DNA of 64,000 nt from contig JAFWGE010000024.1 of NCBI GenBank assembly GCA_017512485.1, forward strand, positions 1-64,000, given 5' to 3'. Shown piece after piece: positions 43,455 through 53,000 of this stretch. The stretch comes from Oscillospiraceae bacterium. Its GTDB lineage: Bacteria > Bacillota > Clostridia > Oscillospirales > Oscillospiraceae. The translations under genes were made by a program, and so were the position numbers. Below the pieces are notes generated by a model. It searched no databases. It was not told the origin of the DNA and saw only the letters and a list, made by a program, of their open reading frames with translations. Each line of letters opens with the position of its first letter. The stretch's first letter is position 1.

Positions 43455-44123
43455 ATGGAACTTCAGGATATTATAGGATACAGGTTCAGGGATGCAGGGC
43501 TTCTTACGGATGCCTTGACTCACAGCTCATATGCAAATGAGCATCGTTTACAGGGAGTGTCGAGCAATGAGAGGCTGGAGTTCCTGGGTGATTCAATATT
43601 GGGCATGACAGCGGCAGAGCACCTATACAGGGACAATCCGGAACTGCCTGAGGGCAAACTCACCAGACTCAGGGCTGCCTTGGTATGCGAGGAGAGCCTC
43701 GCGGCCACTGCGTCACGAATCGGTCTTGAGAAGTATCTGAGACTGGGCAGGGGAGAGGAGAAAAGCGGCGGAAGGGGTAAGAGCGCCATCTGTGCCGACG
43801 CAGTGGAAGCCCTGATAGCGGCCATCTACCTGGATGGGGGAAGGGACGAAGCGGAGCGTTTCATCACAAGGTTCATCCTGACAAACGACGCCAGGGAGAC
43901 AGACAGTAAAACGACACTCCAGGAACTGGTACAGATGGACCGATCCAGTGTAATAGAGTATCGCCACACTGGTGAGAGCGGCCCGCCCCACGACAGACGT
44001 TTTACCGCCGAGGTATATATTAATGGGACGAGCGCCGGAAAAGGCTCCGGAAGGTCGAAGAAAGAGGCGGAGCAGGCGGCTGCCGCACAAGCGCTGAAGA
44101 GCCTGCCCGCAAAAAGGCCATGA
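43455..44123 (+). CDS. rnc: Ribonuclease III
   Basis: A 222-aa double-strand-specific endonuclease for rRNA and mRNA processing. Catalytic signature NERLEFLGDSILGM (residues about 38-51), second metal site around ADAVEALIAAIYLDGG, and a C-terminal double-strand RNA-binding domain (TTLQELVQ to KKEAEQAAAAQALKSL). ATG at 43455 follows GGGAGCGGGT; earlier in-frame starts add a non-homologous basic leader. Overlaps the next gene by 4 nt (ATGA). Confidence 0.95.
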   Translation: MELQDIIGYRFRDAGLLTDALTHSSYANEHRLQGVSSNERLEFLGDSILGMTAAEHLYRDNPELPEGKLTRLRAALVCEESLAATASRIGLEKYLRLGRGEEKSGGRGKSAICADAVEALIAAIYLDGGRDEAERFITRFILTNDARETDSKTTLQELVQMDRSSVIEYRHTGESGPPHDRRFTAEVYINGTSAGKGSGRSKKEAEQAAAAQALKSLPAKRP

Positions 44124-45115
44124 GCGTCCCGTCCCGCAGGCTGATCCCGGTGTTCGTGCCGCATCTCGGGTGCCCAAACGCCTGCGTGTTCTGCAACCAG
44201 CGCCGCATCTCCGGAGCACAGGAGGCACCGACCGGGGAAGGGGCGGCGCGGATCGTCAGGGAAGCCCTTGAAAAGACCGGGCCTGGGGCGGAAGCCGCTT
44301 TTTACGGGGGGAGCTTTACAGCCATCGACGAGGACCTGCAGGAGGAACTGTTGCGAGCCATGGACCCGTTTCTTCGTACAGGTGCTCTCGAACGCCTCAG
44401 AGTGTCTACCCGCCCCGACTGCGTTAACGAAAAGAGCCTCGAGAGGCTCAGGGTACACGGGGTGAGGACTGTGGAACTCGGGGCTCAATCCATGGATGAC
44501 GAGGTGCTCCGGCTTTCCGGGAGGGGGCATCGTGCTGCGGACGTGGTGAACGCCTCCCGCTTGGTGAAGAAGATGGGGTTTTCACTTATACTGCAGATGA
44601 TGACAGGCCTGCCCGGCGATACAAGGGAGAAGGCCGCGAAAACTGCCCGCAGCCTCGCCGATCTGGCACCGGACGGAGTACGGATCTATCCAACAGTAGT
44701 GGTGGAAGACACCCCGTTGGCGGATATGTGGAGAGAGGGGAAGTATTTTCCACACACTCCCGAAGAGGCGGCTGTATGGTGCGCCGATCTTATTGCGATA
44801 TTTGAGAGCCAGTCCATCCCCATCATACGACTGGGCTTGAATCCTACCGAAGAACTCTCAGGTGGAAAAGCCCTGGCGGGGGCGTATCATCCCGCCATGG
44901 GGGAACTTGCCCGGGGAGAACTGATGCTCAGAAAAATTGAAGCCCTTCTGGACGGACGCCGTGGAGGGAAACTCACAATAAGGGCACCCAGGGGTATGAC
45001 CTCGATAATAATCGGACAGAATCGCAGGAACGTCAGAGTGCTTATGGAAAAATACGGGTTTGCCTCGGTCAAAGTTTATGAGGACGGCGAAGCGTCGGAA
45101 GTCGGTATCCTGTGA
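44120..45115 (+). CDS. Elp3-like radical SAM protein
   Basis: A 331-aa radical SAM protein with the cluster motif CPNACVFC (residues 18-25) and the SAM-contact block AAFYGGSFTAI. The rest (RPDCVNEKSLERLRVHGVRT, ELGAQSMDDEVLRLSGRGH) resembles the radical SAM half of Elongator subunit 3, but the acetyltransferase half is absent. Such short Elp3-like genes are common directly after rnc in Clostridia. They are thought to modify tRNA or an unknown target; no function is settled. Starts inside the rnc stop (ATGA), so translation is coupled. Confidence 0.85.
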   Translation: MSVPSRRLIPVFVPHLGCPNACVFCNQRRISGAQEAPTGEGAARIVREALEKTGPGAEAAFYGGSFTAIDEDLQEELLRAMDPFLRTGALERLRVSTRPDCVNEKSLERLRVHGVRTVELGAQSMDDEVLRLSGRGHRAADVVNASRLVKKMGFSLILQMMTGLPGDTREKAAKTARSLADLAPDGVRIYPTVVVEDTPLADMWREGKYFPHTPEEAAVWCADLIAIFESQSIPIIRLGLNPTEELSGGKALAGAYHPAMGELARGELMLRKIEALLDGRRGGKLTIRAPRGMTSIIIGQNRRNVRVLMEKYGFASVKVYEDGEASEVGIL

Positions 45116-45135
45116 CGGAATAGCAGTAAAACAAC

Positions 45136-45168
45136 AGCCGCGCGGTACAAAAGCAGTACCGCGCGGCT
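45136..45168. terminator. Bidirectional terminator between Elp3-like gene and MFS A
   Basis: A 13-bp perfect stem (45136-45148 with 45156-45168). The minus-strand side continues TGTTGTTTTACTG. It separates the plus-strand core operon from the minus-strand MFS block. Confidence 0.75.
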
Positions 45169-45209
45169 AAACAGTATATCGGTGTTAAGATCATGCGTAT
45201 GCCGCTGTG

Positions 45210-46535
45210 TCAGTCGGAGCAGCAGTCTTCATCGTCATCCTTTACCTCGTTGCCGAGTGTCTCGGGGATGGTATAAAACAGAGGCATGCGTATGAACAGA
45301 TCTATGGCAATAAATATGATGAATGTCCATACAGGCCCCAGATTGTCGTAAACAAAGCCCGCCACCACCGCCATTATGGCGGATATGACTGCGTTGGTGA
45401 GCTTGGTGGTACCCAACCATACGCCCATTATTCCGGGCTTGACTATTTCCCTTTGTACAGCGCCGAATAAGGGCTGGCCTATATCAACAAAGCCAAGCAG
45501 GAGGCCTGAGATGATAAGGAAAATTGCGTTGTGCAGGGGAGCGGTCATAAGCAGTATCAGAGATAGCCATACAAGGGGCACCAGTACAAAAAGCACCTTC
45601 TTGCGGCCGTATTTATCGGCAAGAATACCCACGGGGTAACCCAGTATGGTGGAGGTCACAGCCTGACATGTCACCATGGCGGCAAGGACTGCCGGAGTAG
45701 CCAACTTGTGTTCCGCCGCGTAAACGGAGATATAGGGGATCACCATGGCGGTGGGGAGATTGCCCACGGCGCCGATGAGTATCCACTTCCTGGCGTTGAT
45801 GTTTTCCTTGAGAATGTTAAAACCGTCTTTAAGAGCGAAACCTGTGGTTTTGCCGGAGCCCATTTTGGTATTGGACAGCTTTAAGAAGACTATGAAGAAG
45901 GATATAGCAGTAAAGAACGCGGAGGCGTAGAACAACGGGCGGAAGTCATTGGCGACCGCCAGAGCGGTATCTGTAACACCGGATACGTGGGTGAATATCC
46001 ACGCACCGATCATTGGGCCTATCATGCCAAGAAGTCCCGCGGCCAGGGATTCGCATATCATCATGCCCTTTGCCCTGTCGCAGTTCTTGAGGCAGTAGCC
46101 GCATATGGTCGCGCAGCTCTGCATTGACAGGCCGTTGCCGAAATAATACAGGACCATTGCAACGGCGTAGATCTTCCAGTCCGGGGCGACGGCGTAGGTT
46201 ATATAAGACAGGAACGTAACGACGATACCAAGGATATATACCTTCTTAGCCCCGTTTCTGTCTATCCAGCCGCCAACGAAGGGGCCGAGGACGCCCATTA
46301 CAAGCATACCGACACTGGTTATTATACCCAGCTGCGACTTGGTCGCTCCCAGAGCGACTATATACAGCGACAAGTACGCCAGTATCGTTTTGTAGCCAAG
46401 ACGCTCAAGGGATGTTCGGATAACCGTGACTTTCCAGTCTGTCTGCTGGATCTTCCAGAAGGGGACGAGGTTAATGAGCTGTTTGAAAAAGCTCTCATGG
46501 TTGGATTCGAGAGATTGATTAGGTTTTTCGTTCAT
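45210..46535 (-). CDS. MFS transporter A of a tandem triplet, acidic Cys tail
   Basis: A 441-aa major facilitator protein with about 12 TM segments. MFS motifs: GPFVGGWIDRNGAKKVYI between TM2 and TM3 and YPVGILADKYGRKKVLF in the second half. A cytoplasmic N-terminus of about 30 residues ends in FFKQLINLVPFWKIQQTDWK, which is shared with the two neighbours. The C-terminus is ETLGNEVKDDDEDCCSD, an acidic tail with two Cys. ATG at 46535 was chosen over an upstream TTG because GGAGG lies between them. Own promoter (46657-46685) and terminator. Substrate unknown; the close paralogues suggest related substrates or separate regulation. Confidence 0.87.
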   Translation of the reverse strand: MNEKPNQSLESNHESFFKQLINLVPFWKIQQTDWKVTVIRTSLERLGYKTILAYLSLYIVALGATKSQLGIITSVGMLVMGVLGPFVGGWIDRNGAKKVYILGIVVTFLSYITYAVAPDWKIYAVAMVLYYFGNGLSMQSCATICGYCLKNCDRAKGMMICESLAAGLLGMIGPMIGAWIFTHVSGVTDTALAVANDFRPLFYASAFFTAISFFIVFLKLSNTKMGSGKTTGFALKDGFNILKENINARKWILIGAVGNLPTAMVIPYISVYAAEHKLATPAVLAAMVTCQAVTSTILGYPVGILADKYGRKKVLFVLVPLVWLSLILLMTAPLHNAIFLIISGLLLGFVDIGQPLFGAVQREIVKPGIMGVWLGTTKLTNAVISAIMAVVAGFVYDNLGPVWTFIIFIAIDLFIRMPLFYTIPETLGNEVKDDDEDCCSD

Positions 46536-46656
46536 ATATTCGTCTGCCTCCAATACTGCGGTAAACGGGAAACGGGCGACGGCTTTGGGGCACAGTTTTT
46601 GAGAAAGGCGCCGCTTGCCCCCGTTTCGGCCATGACGCGGCCGATAGCTTTAAATA

Positions 46657-46685
46657 ATTGTAACATGTGTATAGTTAACAGTCAA
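46657..46685 (-). promoter_or_regulatory. Sigma-A-type promoter of MFS A
   Basis: Minus strand TTGACT (46680-46685), 17-nt spacer, TACAAT (46657-46662). Confidence 0.65.
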
Positions 46686-46723
46686 CAATTCCGATGGGAA
46701 GAATCTGCGGTTTTTAGATAAAA

Positions 46724-46780
46724 TGCCGTGCTGACAAAACACTTCCCGATGCCGCCGGGCGGTTCACGAGAGAAAGCACG
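46724..46780 (-). terminator. Possible weak terminator of MFS B
   Basis: CCGTGCT and AGCACGG arms enclose about 40 nt containing CCGCCGGGCGG; on the minus strand CATTTTAT follows. Weaker than the other terminators of this block. Confidence 0.35.
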
Positions 46781-46805
46781 GGGACCACAGTCGAGGTGAT
46801 GTCAC

Positions 46806-48131
46806 TCACTCACAGCAGGAGTCGTCTTCATCGTCTTTTACTTCGTTGCCGAGGGTCTCCGGGATGGTGTAAAAGAGGGGAACGCGCACCAGAAGATCAC
46901 AGGCGATAAAAATAATAAAAGTCCAGATCGGGCCGAAGTGGTCATAGACCAGGCCTGCTACTATTGCCATAATCGCGGAAATTACAGCATTGGTCAGCCG
47001 GGTAGTGCCCAGCCATACGCCCATTATGCCCGGTTTTACTATCTCCCGCTGAACGGCGGAGAACAGCGGGCTGGATATGTCCATGAAGCCAAGAAGAAGG
47101 CCGGAAGCTATCAGGAAGAACGCGCTGTGGACCGGGGCGGCCATCAGAAGTATAAGTCCCGTCCAAACCAGGGGCACGAGTACGAACAGGACTTTTTTGC
47201 GGCCGTTTTTGTCTGCCAGAATACCCACTGGGAAACCCATGATAGTGGAAGTGACGGCCTGGCACGTTACCATGGCTGCCAGTACCGCCGGTGCGGCAAG
47301 CTTGTGTTCAGCAGCGTAAATGGAGATATAAGGTACCACCATGGCAGTGGGAAGATGTTGTACCGCCGCTATAAAAATCCATTTTCTGGCATTGACGTTA
47401 TCTTTGAGGATGTTGAAGCCGTCTTTAAGGGCAAAGCCGGATGTTTTTGTGGTACCCATCCTGACGTTGGACAGTTTGAAGAATACCAGGAAGAATGAGA
47501 CCGCCGTGAAGAACGCCGACGCCGCGAACAAGGGACGGAAATCGTTGGCGACGGCCAGAGCGGTGTCCGTGACGCCGGAAATATGGGTGAATATCCACGC
47601 CCCTATCATAGGGCCTATCATGCCGAGCAGCCCCGCGGCCAGGGACTCGCATATCATCATGCCTTTGGCCCTGTCACAGTTTCTGAGGCAGTAGCCGCAA
47701 ATTATGCTGCAGCTCTGGATGGCAAGACCGTTGCCAAAATAATACAGGACCATGGCCACGGCGTAGACCTTCCAATTGGGAGCGAAAGCATACGTGACGT
47801 ATGATAGGAACGTGACGACGATACCCAGAATGTATATCCGCTTGGCGCCGTTCCTGTCTATCCATCCGCCTACGAAGGGCCCAAGGATGCCCATCACCAG
47901 CATACCGATACTGGTGATCATGCCCAACTGGGACTTTGAAGCCCCGAGGGCGACTATGTACAGCGAGAGGTACGCGAGGATCGTTTTGTACCCGAGCCGC
48001 TCAAGGGAGGTCCTGATGACAGTGACCTTCCAGTCTGTCTGCTGGGCTTTCCAAAAAGGTACAAGGTTTATTAGCTGCCGGAAAAAGCCCTGGGTGTTTG
48101 TATCCTGCAGCCTATTCGGTTTTTCATCCAT
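46806..48131 (-). CDS. MFS transporter B of a tandem triplet, acidic Cys tail
   Basis: A 441-aa paralogue of MFS A, very similar along its full length: shared N-terminal helix FFRQLINLVPFWKAQQTDWK, GPFVGGWIDRNGAKRIYI, KGMMICESLAAGLLGMIGPM and FPVGILADKNGRKKVLF. The tail is ETLGNEVKDDEDDSCCE. Start ATG at 48131 has GGAGG eight nt upstream; a longer frame to 48176 has no site. It has its own promoter (48226-48254). Substrate unknown. Confidence 0.87.
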   Translation of the reverse strand: MDEKPNRLQDTNTQGFFRQLINLVPFWKAQQTDWKVTVIRTSLERLGYKTILAYLSLYIVALGASKSQLGMITSIGMLVMGILGPFVGGWIDRNGAKRIYILGIVVTFLSYVTYAFAPNWKVYAVAMVLYYFGNGLAIQSCSIICGYCLRNCDRAKGMMICESLAAGLLGMIGPMIGAWIFTHISGVTDTALAVANDFRPLFAASAFFTAVSFFLVFFKLSNVRMGTTKTSGFALKDGFNILKDNVNARKWIFIAAVQHLPTAMVVPYISIYAAEHKLAAPAVLAAMVTCQAVTSTIMGFPVGILADKNGRKKVLFVLVPLVWTGLILLMAAPVHSAFFLIASGLLLGFMDISSPLFSAVQREIVKPGIMGVWLGTTRLTNAVISAIMAIVAGLVYDHFGPIWTFIIFIACDLLVRVPLFYTIPETLGNEVKDDEDDSCCE

Positions 48132-48225
48132 TTTATCAGCCTCCGACGTGTTTGGACTGGCATGGGTCGTATTCAATACCGATCTTTGTCAGAATAGACA
48201 AGCTGGTCGGTAAAAATTGACAATT

Positions 48226-48254
48226 ACTCTATCATACAAAGCCAGGACAGTCAA
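48226..48254 (-). promoter_or_regulatory. Sigma-A-type promoter of MFS B
   Basis: Minus strand TTGACT (48249-48254), 17-nt spacer, TAGAGT (48226-48231). Confidence 0.5.
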
Positions 48255-48321
48255 CGAAGCGCTTGGGTGGGTTTTGCGCCGTAAAAACGATACAGTGACG
48301 GAAAAGAAGACAGATATTTCA

Positions 48322-48356
48322 AAAGCAGTACCCGGAGCCGGCCCGGGTACTGCTTT
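48322..48356 (-). terminator. Rho-independent terminator of MFS C
   Basis: A 14-bp perfect stem (48322-48335 with 48343-48356) with a 7-nt loop, ending in TTTTG on the minus strand. Confidence 0.75.
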
Positions 48357-48378
48357 GGGACGCTGTGTCGAAACGGGT

Positions 48379-49695
48379 TCAGCAGCAACAGTCTGAATCA
48401 TCTGTGACCTCGTTGCCAAGGGTCTCAGGAATGGATGAAAACAGGGGCATGCGGATAAGGGCATCGCACGCGATAAATATGACAAAGGTCCAAACAGGGC
48501 CGAGATGGTCGTAAACATAACCGGCGACAACGGCCATGATGGCGGCAAAAATAGCGTTGGTGAACTGGGTCGTCCCCAGCCATACGCCCATCACACCGGG
48601 CTTTACTATCTCTCTTTGGACCGCGGCAAACAGCGGCTGCCCAATATCGAAGAAACCCATGAGAAGGCCTGAGAGGATCAGGAATACCGCCTTGTGAGCG
48701 GGGGCCATGATCAGCAGTATGATCGAAAGCCAGACCATGGGGACCAGGACGTAGAGAACTTTCTTGCGTCCGAGTTTGTCAGCCAGGATGCCGACGGGAT
48801 ACCCGAGGATCGTTGAGGTGACGGCCTGGCAGGTTACCATTGCGGCAAGAATTGCCGGAGCCGCCAGCTTGTGCTCCGCAGCGTATACGGAGATATAAGG
48901 GATCACCATGGCGGTGGGGAGATATCCTACCGCGCCGATAAAAAGCCACTTGCGCGCGTTTTTGTTCTCCTTGATTATCCGGTAACTGTCCTTGAGTGCA
49001 AAACGGGATGAGTTGGAAGAGCCCATCTTTGTGTTGGAAAGTTTGAAGAGCACAAGGAAGAAAGAAGCGGCGGTAATTATGGCCGATGCGATGAACAGGG
49101 GACGAAAGTCGTTGGCAACGGCCTTCGCGGTATCTGTAACCCCGGAGATATGAGTGAATATCCATGCGCCTATCATGGGACCTGTCATTCCCAACAGCCC
49201 CGCGGCCAGGGACTCGCATATCATCATACCTTTGGCTCTGTCGCAGTTTTTGAGACAGTTGCCGCAAATTATGCCGCAGCTCTGCCCCGCAAGGCCGGTG
49301 CCAAAATAGTATAACACCATGGCCAGGGCGTAGATTTTCCAGTTCGGAGCTGAAGCGTAGGTTATGTATGCGAGAAAAGTAAGGATTATACCGATGATAT
49401 AGACTTTCTTGGCGCCGTTCCTGTCTATCCATCCGCCAACGAACGGGGCAAGGATGCCCATGACTACCATGCCTATACTGGTGATGATGCCCAGCTGGGA
49501 CTTGGTGGCCCCCAAGGATACCACAAACAAAGAGAGATACGCTAGTACCGTTTTGTAACTCAGACGGTCAAGCGAGGTACGTATGACCGTGACCTTCCAG
49601 TCTGTCATCTGGGCTTTCCAGAATGGAACAAGGTTTATAAGCTGTCTGAAAAAACCCTGATCCTGATTGACGGGTTCCTGCTCTTTGACTGACAT
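48379..49695 (-). CDS. MFS transporter C of a tandem triplet, acidic Cys tail
   Basis: A 438-aa paralogue of MFS A and B with the same N-terminal helix (FFRQLINLVPFWKAQMTDWK), loop motif APFVGGWIDRNGAKKVYI and ADKLGRKKVLY in the second half. The tail ETLGNEVTDDSDCCC ends in three Cys. ATG at 49695 has GGAGGAG upstream; the open frame extends much further back but without a start signal. Own promoter (49775-49803) and terminator (48322-48356). It is nearest to smc, from which it diverges. Confidence 0.87.
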   Translation of the reverse strand: MSVKEQEPVNQDQGFFRQLINLVPFWKAQMTDWKVTVIRTSLDRLSYKTVLAYLSLFVVSLGATKSQLGIITSIGMVVMGILAPFVGGWIDRNGAKKVYIIGIILTFLAYITYASAPNWKIYALAMVLYYFGTGLAGQSCGIICGNCLKNCDRAKGMMICESLAAGLLGMTGPMIGAWIFTHISGVTDTAKAVANDFRPLFIASAIITAASFFLVLFKLSNTKMGSSNSSRFALKDSYRIIKENKNARKWLFIGAVGYLPTAMVIPYISVYAAEHKLAAPAILAAMVTCQAVTSTILGYPVGILADKLGRKKVLYVLVPMVWLSIILLIMAPAHKAVFLILSGLLMGFFDIGQPLFAAVQREIVKPGVMGVWLGTTQFTNAIFAAIMAVVAGYVYDHLGPVWTFVIFIACDALIRMPLFSSIPETLGNEVTDDSDCCC

Positions 49696-50020
49696 GTTAA
49701 TCTCCTCCGTTACCGGGCTGTGTTTGCAAACAAACGCGCTGCCGCAGAAATAATGCAGAAGAATCAATAAAACTATTTTACCATCTGTACGCAGAAGCGT
49801 CAACGAAAATGAAGAAGGGAATGCAACAGTTATATTGTGAAAGACGGGGATAATCAAAACAGGTAAACTCAGGTATTGCGTGAATTTCATAAAAGATATA
49901 TAATTAACAGAATAGTTTTGCTGTTTTTGTATCTGATAAAGATTGTCTTACGGTATTCCGGGAACATATTGTCCCGGAGAGAACGGGGTCGGCAGGTATG
50001 TCGGCCGGAGAGGTGTTTTA
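49696..50020. other. Divergent intergenic region between MFS C and smc
   Basis: A 325-nt AT-rich gap with the promoter of MFS C (49775-49803) on the minus strand. A plus-strand promoter for smc must lie between about 49860 and 49970 but cannot be pinned down; TTTTGC...GATAAAGAT is a weak candidate. No gene seen. Confidence 0.5.
49775..49803 (-). promoter_or_regulatory. Sigma-A-type promoter of MFS C
   Basis: Minus strand TTGACG (49798-49803), 17-nt spacer, TAAAAT (49775-49780). Confidence 0.65.
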
Positions 50021-53000
50021 ATGCGTTTGCTCTCACTTGAGATCCACGGTTTCAAGTCTTTTCCGGACAGGACGGTACTGAATTTCAACGAACCAGTCAC
50101 TGCCATAGTCGGCCCCAACGGCAGCGGGAAATCCAATATTTCCGACGCGATCCGCTGGGTCATGGGCGAGCAGAGCAATAAGGCGCTGCGCGGAAACAAA
50201 ATGGATGACGTGGTGTTCGGAGGAACTTCGGGCAGATCGCCGTCCGGATTTGCGCAGGTGACCCTTACTCTTGACAATGAGGACGGGACTTTGCCTATTG
50301 AAGCGCCTCAGGTGGCTGTCACAAGGCGGGTGTACAGGTCCGGAGAGAGCGAATACTATATCAACAGGCGGAGCGTACGCCTTAAGGATATAAATGAGAT
50401 GTTTATGGATACCGGCCTTGGGAAAGACGGCTACTCCATAATAGGACAGGGAAGGATAGACGAGATCCTCTCTGTAAAAAGCACACAGCGCAGGGAACTG
50501 TTTGAGGAGGCAGCGGGAATATCCCGATATCGTTCACGGCGGGAGGAAGCGCTTCGCAGGCTGGAGGCCGCAGCTTCGAATCTTGTCAGGATAAACGATA
50601 AGATCTCCGAACTGGAGCTTCAGCTGGATCCTCTCAAGGAACAGGCGGCAGCCGCGGAGAAATATCTGGATATGCGACGGGAGCTGATGGGGCTGGAGTG
50701 CGCAGTGTGGCTGCGTGAGCTTGATACGGCTTCGGCGGCTGAGAAAGAGAGCACGATACAGGCCGAGGAGACCTCCGGACAGCTCGAATCAGCCAGGCAG
50801 GCGCTGGCTGGATTGTATGCTCTCGCCCGTGAGGAAGATGAGAATCAGAGGGAGAACAGAGAAAAAGCGGATCAGCTGAGACAGCGTGTCGCGGAACTGG
50901 AGACGGAAGCTCTTTCTCTGGAGAATGGTGCGGAGATGGCCGTCAGCGGGATAGAAGCAAACAGGAAAAACGCTGCGGCATTGATGGAAGAGCTGGCGGA
51001 CAGGCTCCGTCGGGGCGAGGAACTGCGGCGTCAGACAGCGGAGCGCTCCGGAGAGGCGGAGAGGCTGGCTTCAGTGCTTATGACGCTTGATAAAGAGATG
51101 CGAGGAGTCTCAGCACAGGCCGGAAAGATCAATTCGGAGACGGATCGCGTGCGTGAGGAGATAAGACAGCTGTCGGTGGCAGTCATGACCCTGTCGGGGG
51201 ATAGAGCCGCAGCCGCGGCGAGACTGGACGCGCTGAAGGCCGATGGCGGAAGCCGGACAGAGAGACTGCAGCGCATGGAACAGCAGTTGAACGCGGCGCG
51301 GGAACGCCGGGATGAGGCGGCCCTGGAGGCCGACGCGGCACGGAAAGCCCTGGCCGATGCCGAGCAGAAGGTCGGAGCGTGCAGGAACATCCTCAGAGGG
51401 TGCGAACTTAAAGTGAGCTCCCGGGAAGAGGAAGTGGAGCGCGCTGTCTCCCGGGAAAGCGCACACAAAGAAGGCCTGGGCGCCCTGCGTTCCCGGTTCG
51501 GTGCGCTTAGCGAGCTGGAAAGAGATTACGACGGCTACAGCCGGGCGGTAAAAAAGATAATGCACGAGAGTGAGAAGGGCTCTCTGAAAAGGATAAGGGG
51601 TCCCGTTTCAAGGCTCATAGAGGTCAGACAGGAATACGTCACGGCTATACAGACGGCTTTGGGCGCCAGTCTCCAGAACATAGTTGTGGAGACCAGGGAG
51701 GACGCTAAAGCTGCTATATACATGCTTAAACGGACCGATTCCGGAAGGGCGACTTTCCTGCCAATGGATGCGGTCGAAGGTATCCCAATGGTTCCCGGAA
51801 CGTTGGAAAAAGAGCTAGGTTTCGTGGATATAGCCAGCAATCTGGTGACACACGCCCCGGAGTATGACGGCATATTCAGCAGCCTTCTGGGACGCACTGC
51901 CGTGGTCGAGGACCTGGACAGCGCCATCGCCATCTCGAGAAAGCGATCCGGAAAACTGCGTATAGTGACCCTGGACGGGCAGGTTATGAACGTCGGCGGA
52001 TCCATGACAGGGGGCAGTACAGGAAGCTCCGGAGGAATACTGTCCAGAGCTGCGGAGCTGAGCGCACTGAGGGAACGGATAGCCGGAGAAGAGTCTGCCA
52101 TGCAAGAACTGTCGGCCGCCAGGGAGGCGGCACAGGGAGCCCGGGATGATGCGGTTCGCGAGCGGGATGAAGCCGCCTCCGCCCTGCGCAGCAGCGAGGA
52201 CAGTGTGCTGAGACTGAACGGCGCCCTGTTAGAGAAGAACACACTGCTCTCCGGGGCTGAGAAGACGCACGAGGATGCGGCGCAGAGTGTGAGAGAGGAA
52301 CAGCAGCGCTCAATGGACGACCGCGCTTTCGCTCTGGAGCTTGAGAAAGAACTCTCACGCGCGGACTCGGAACTGGGGGAACTCAGGGAACAGATCTCCG
52401 GACGTGAGGAAGAACTCAGACAACTGGAGAACTCCGCGTCAGAGCTGGGAGTCCGGCAGGACAGGCTCCGCGGAGAGTATGCAGCGGCCGACGCCAGGAG
52501 GAACGCGGAACTTACGCTTACAGCCGAGTATGAAGCCATGGTAAGGGATACCGACTCACTGCGCGCCGAGACCGAACGCCGCACGGCTCAGCTGGAGGAG
52601 GAGAGTGCAGCCCTCGCGGTCAGGGAAATGGACCTCAGGGAACAGGCTGCCGAAAGGAGAAAAAGCGCGGAAGAGCTTAGAGGGCAGTTTCAGACTCTGA
52701 CAGCCGAGACAACCAGAGCTGAGAGCCTGAGGGCACAAAGACAGGAAGAGATACAGGGCAGGAACGACGAGGTGATCGTTCTGGAGCGACAGGCCGCAAG
52801 GATCGAAAACCGCGCAGCTCAAGCTAAGATGGCTCAGACACAGATACTGGACAGGATGTGGGACTCATACGGCCTTACAAGGCAGGGGGCCGTGGAAACG
52901 GCAAGTAAGATACAGAGCATCACAGCTGCCAGACAGACGGTGGCGGGATTGAAATCCAGAATGGAGGCTATGGGGACCGTAAACCTCGGGGCAGTGGACG

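Noticed and set aside
45210..49695. A genomic island or prophage carrying the MFS triplet
   Set aside because: No integrase, transposase, tRNA gene or flanking direct repeats were found, and base composition is similar to the surroundings.
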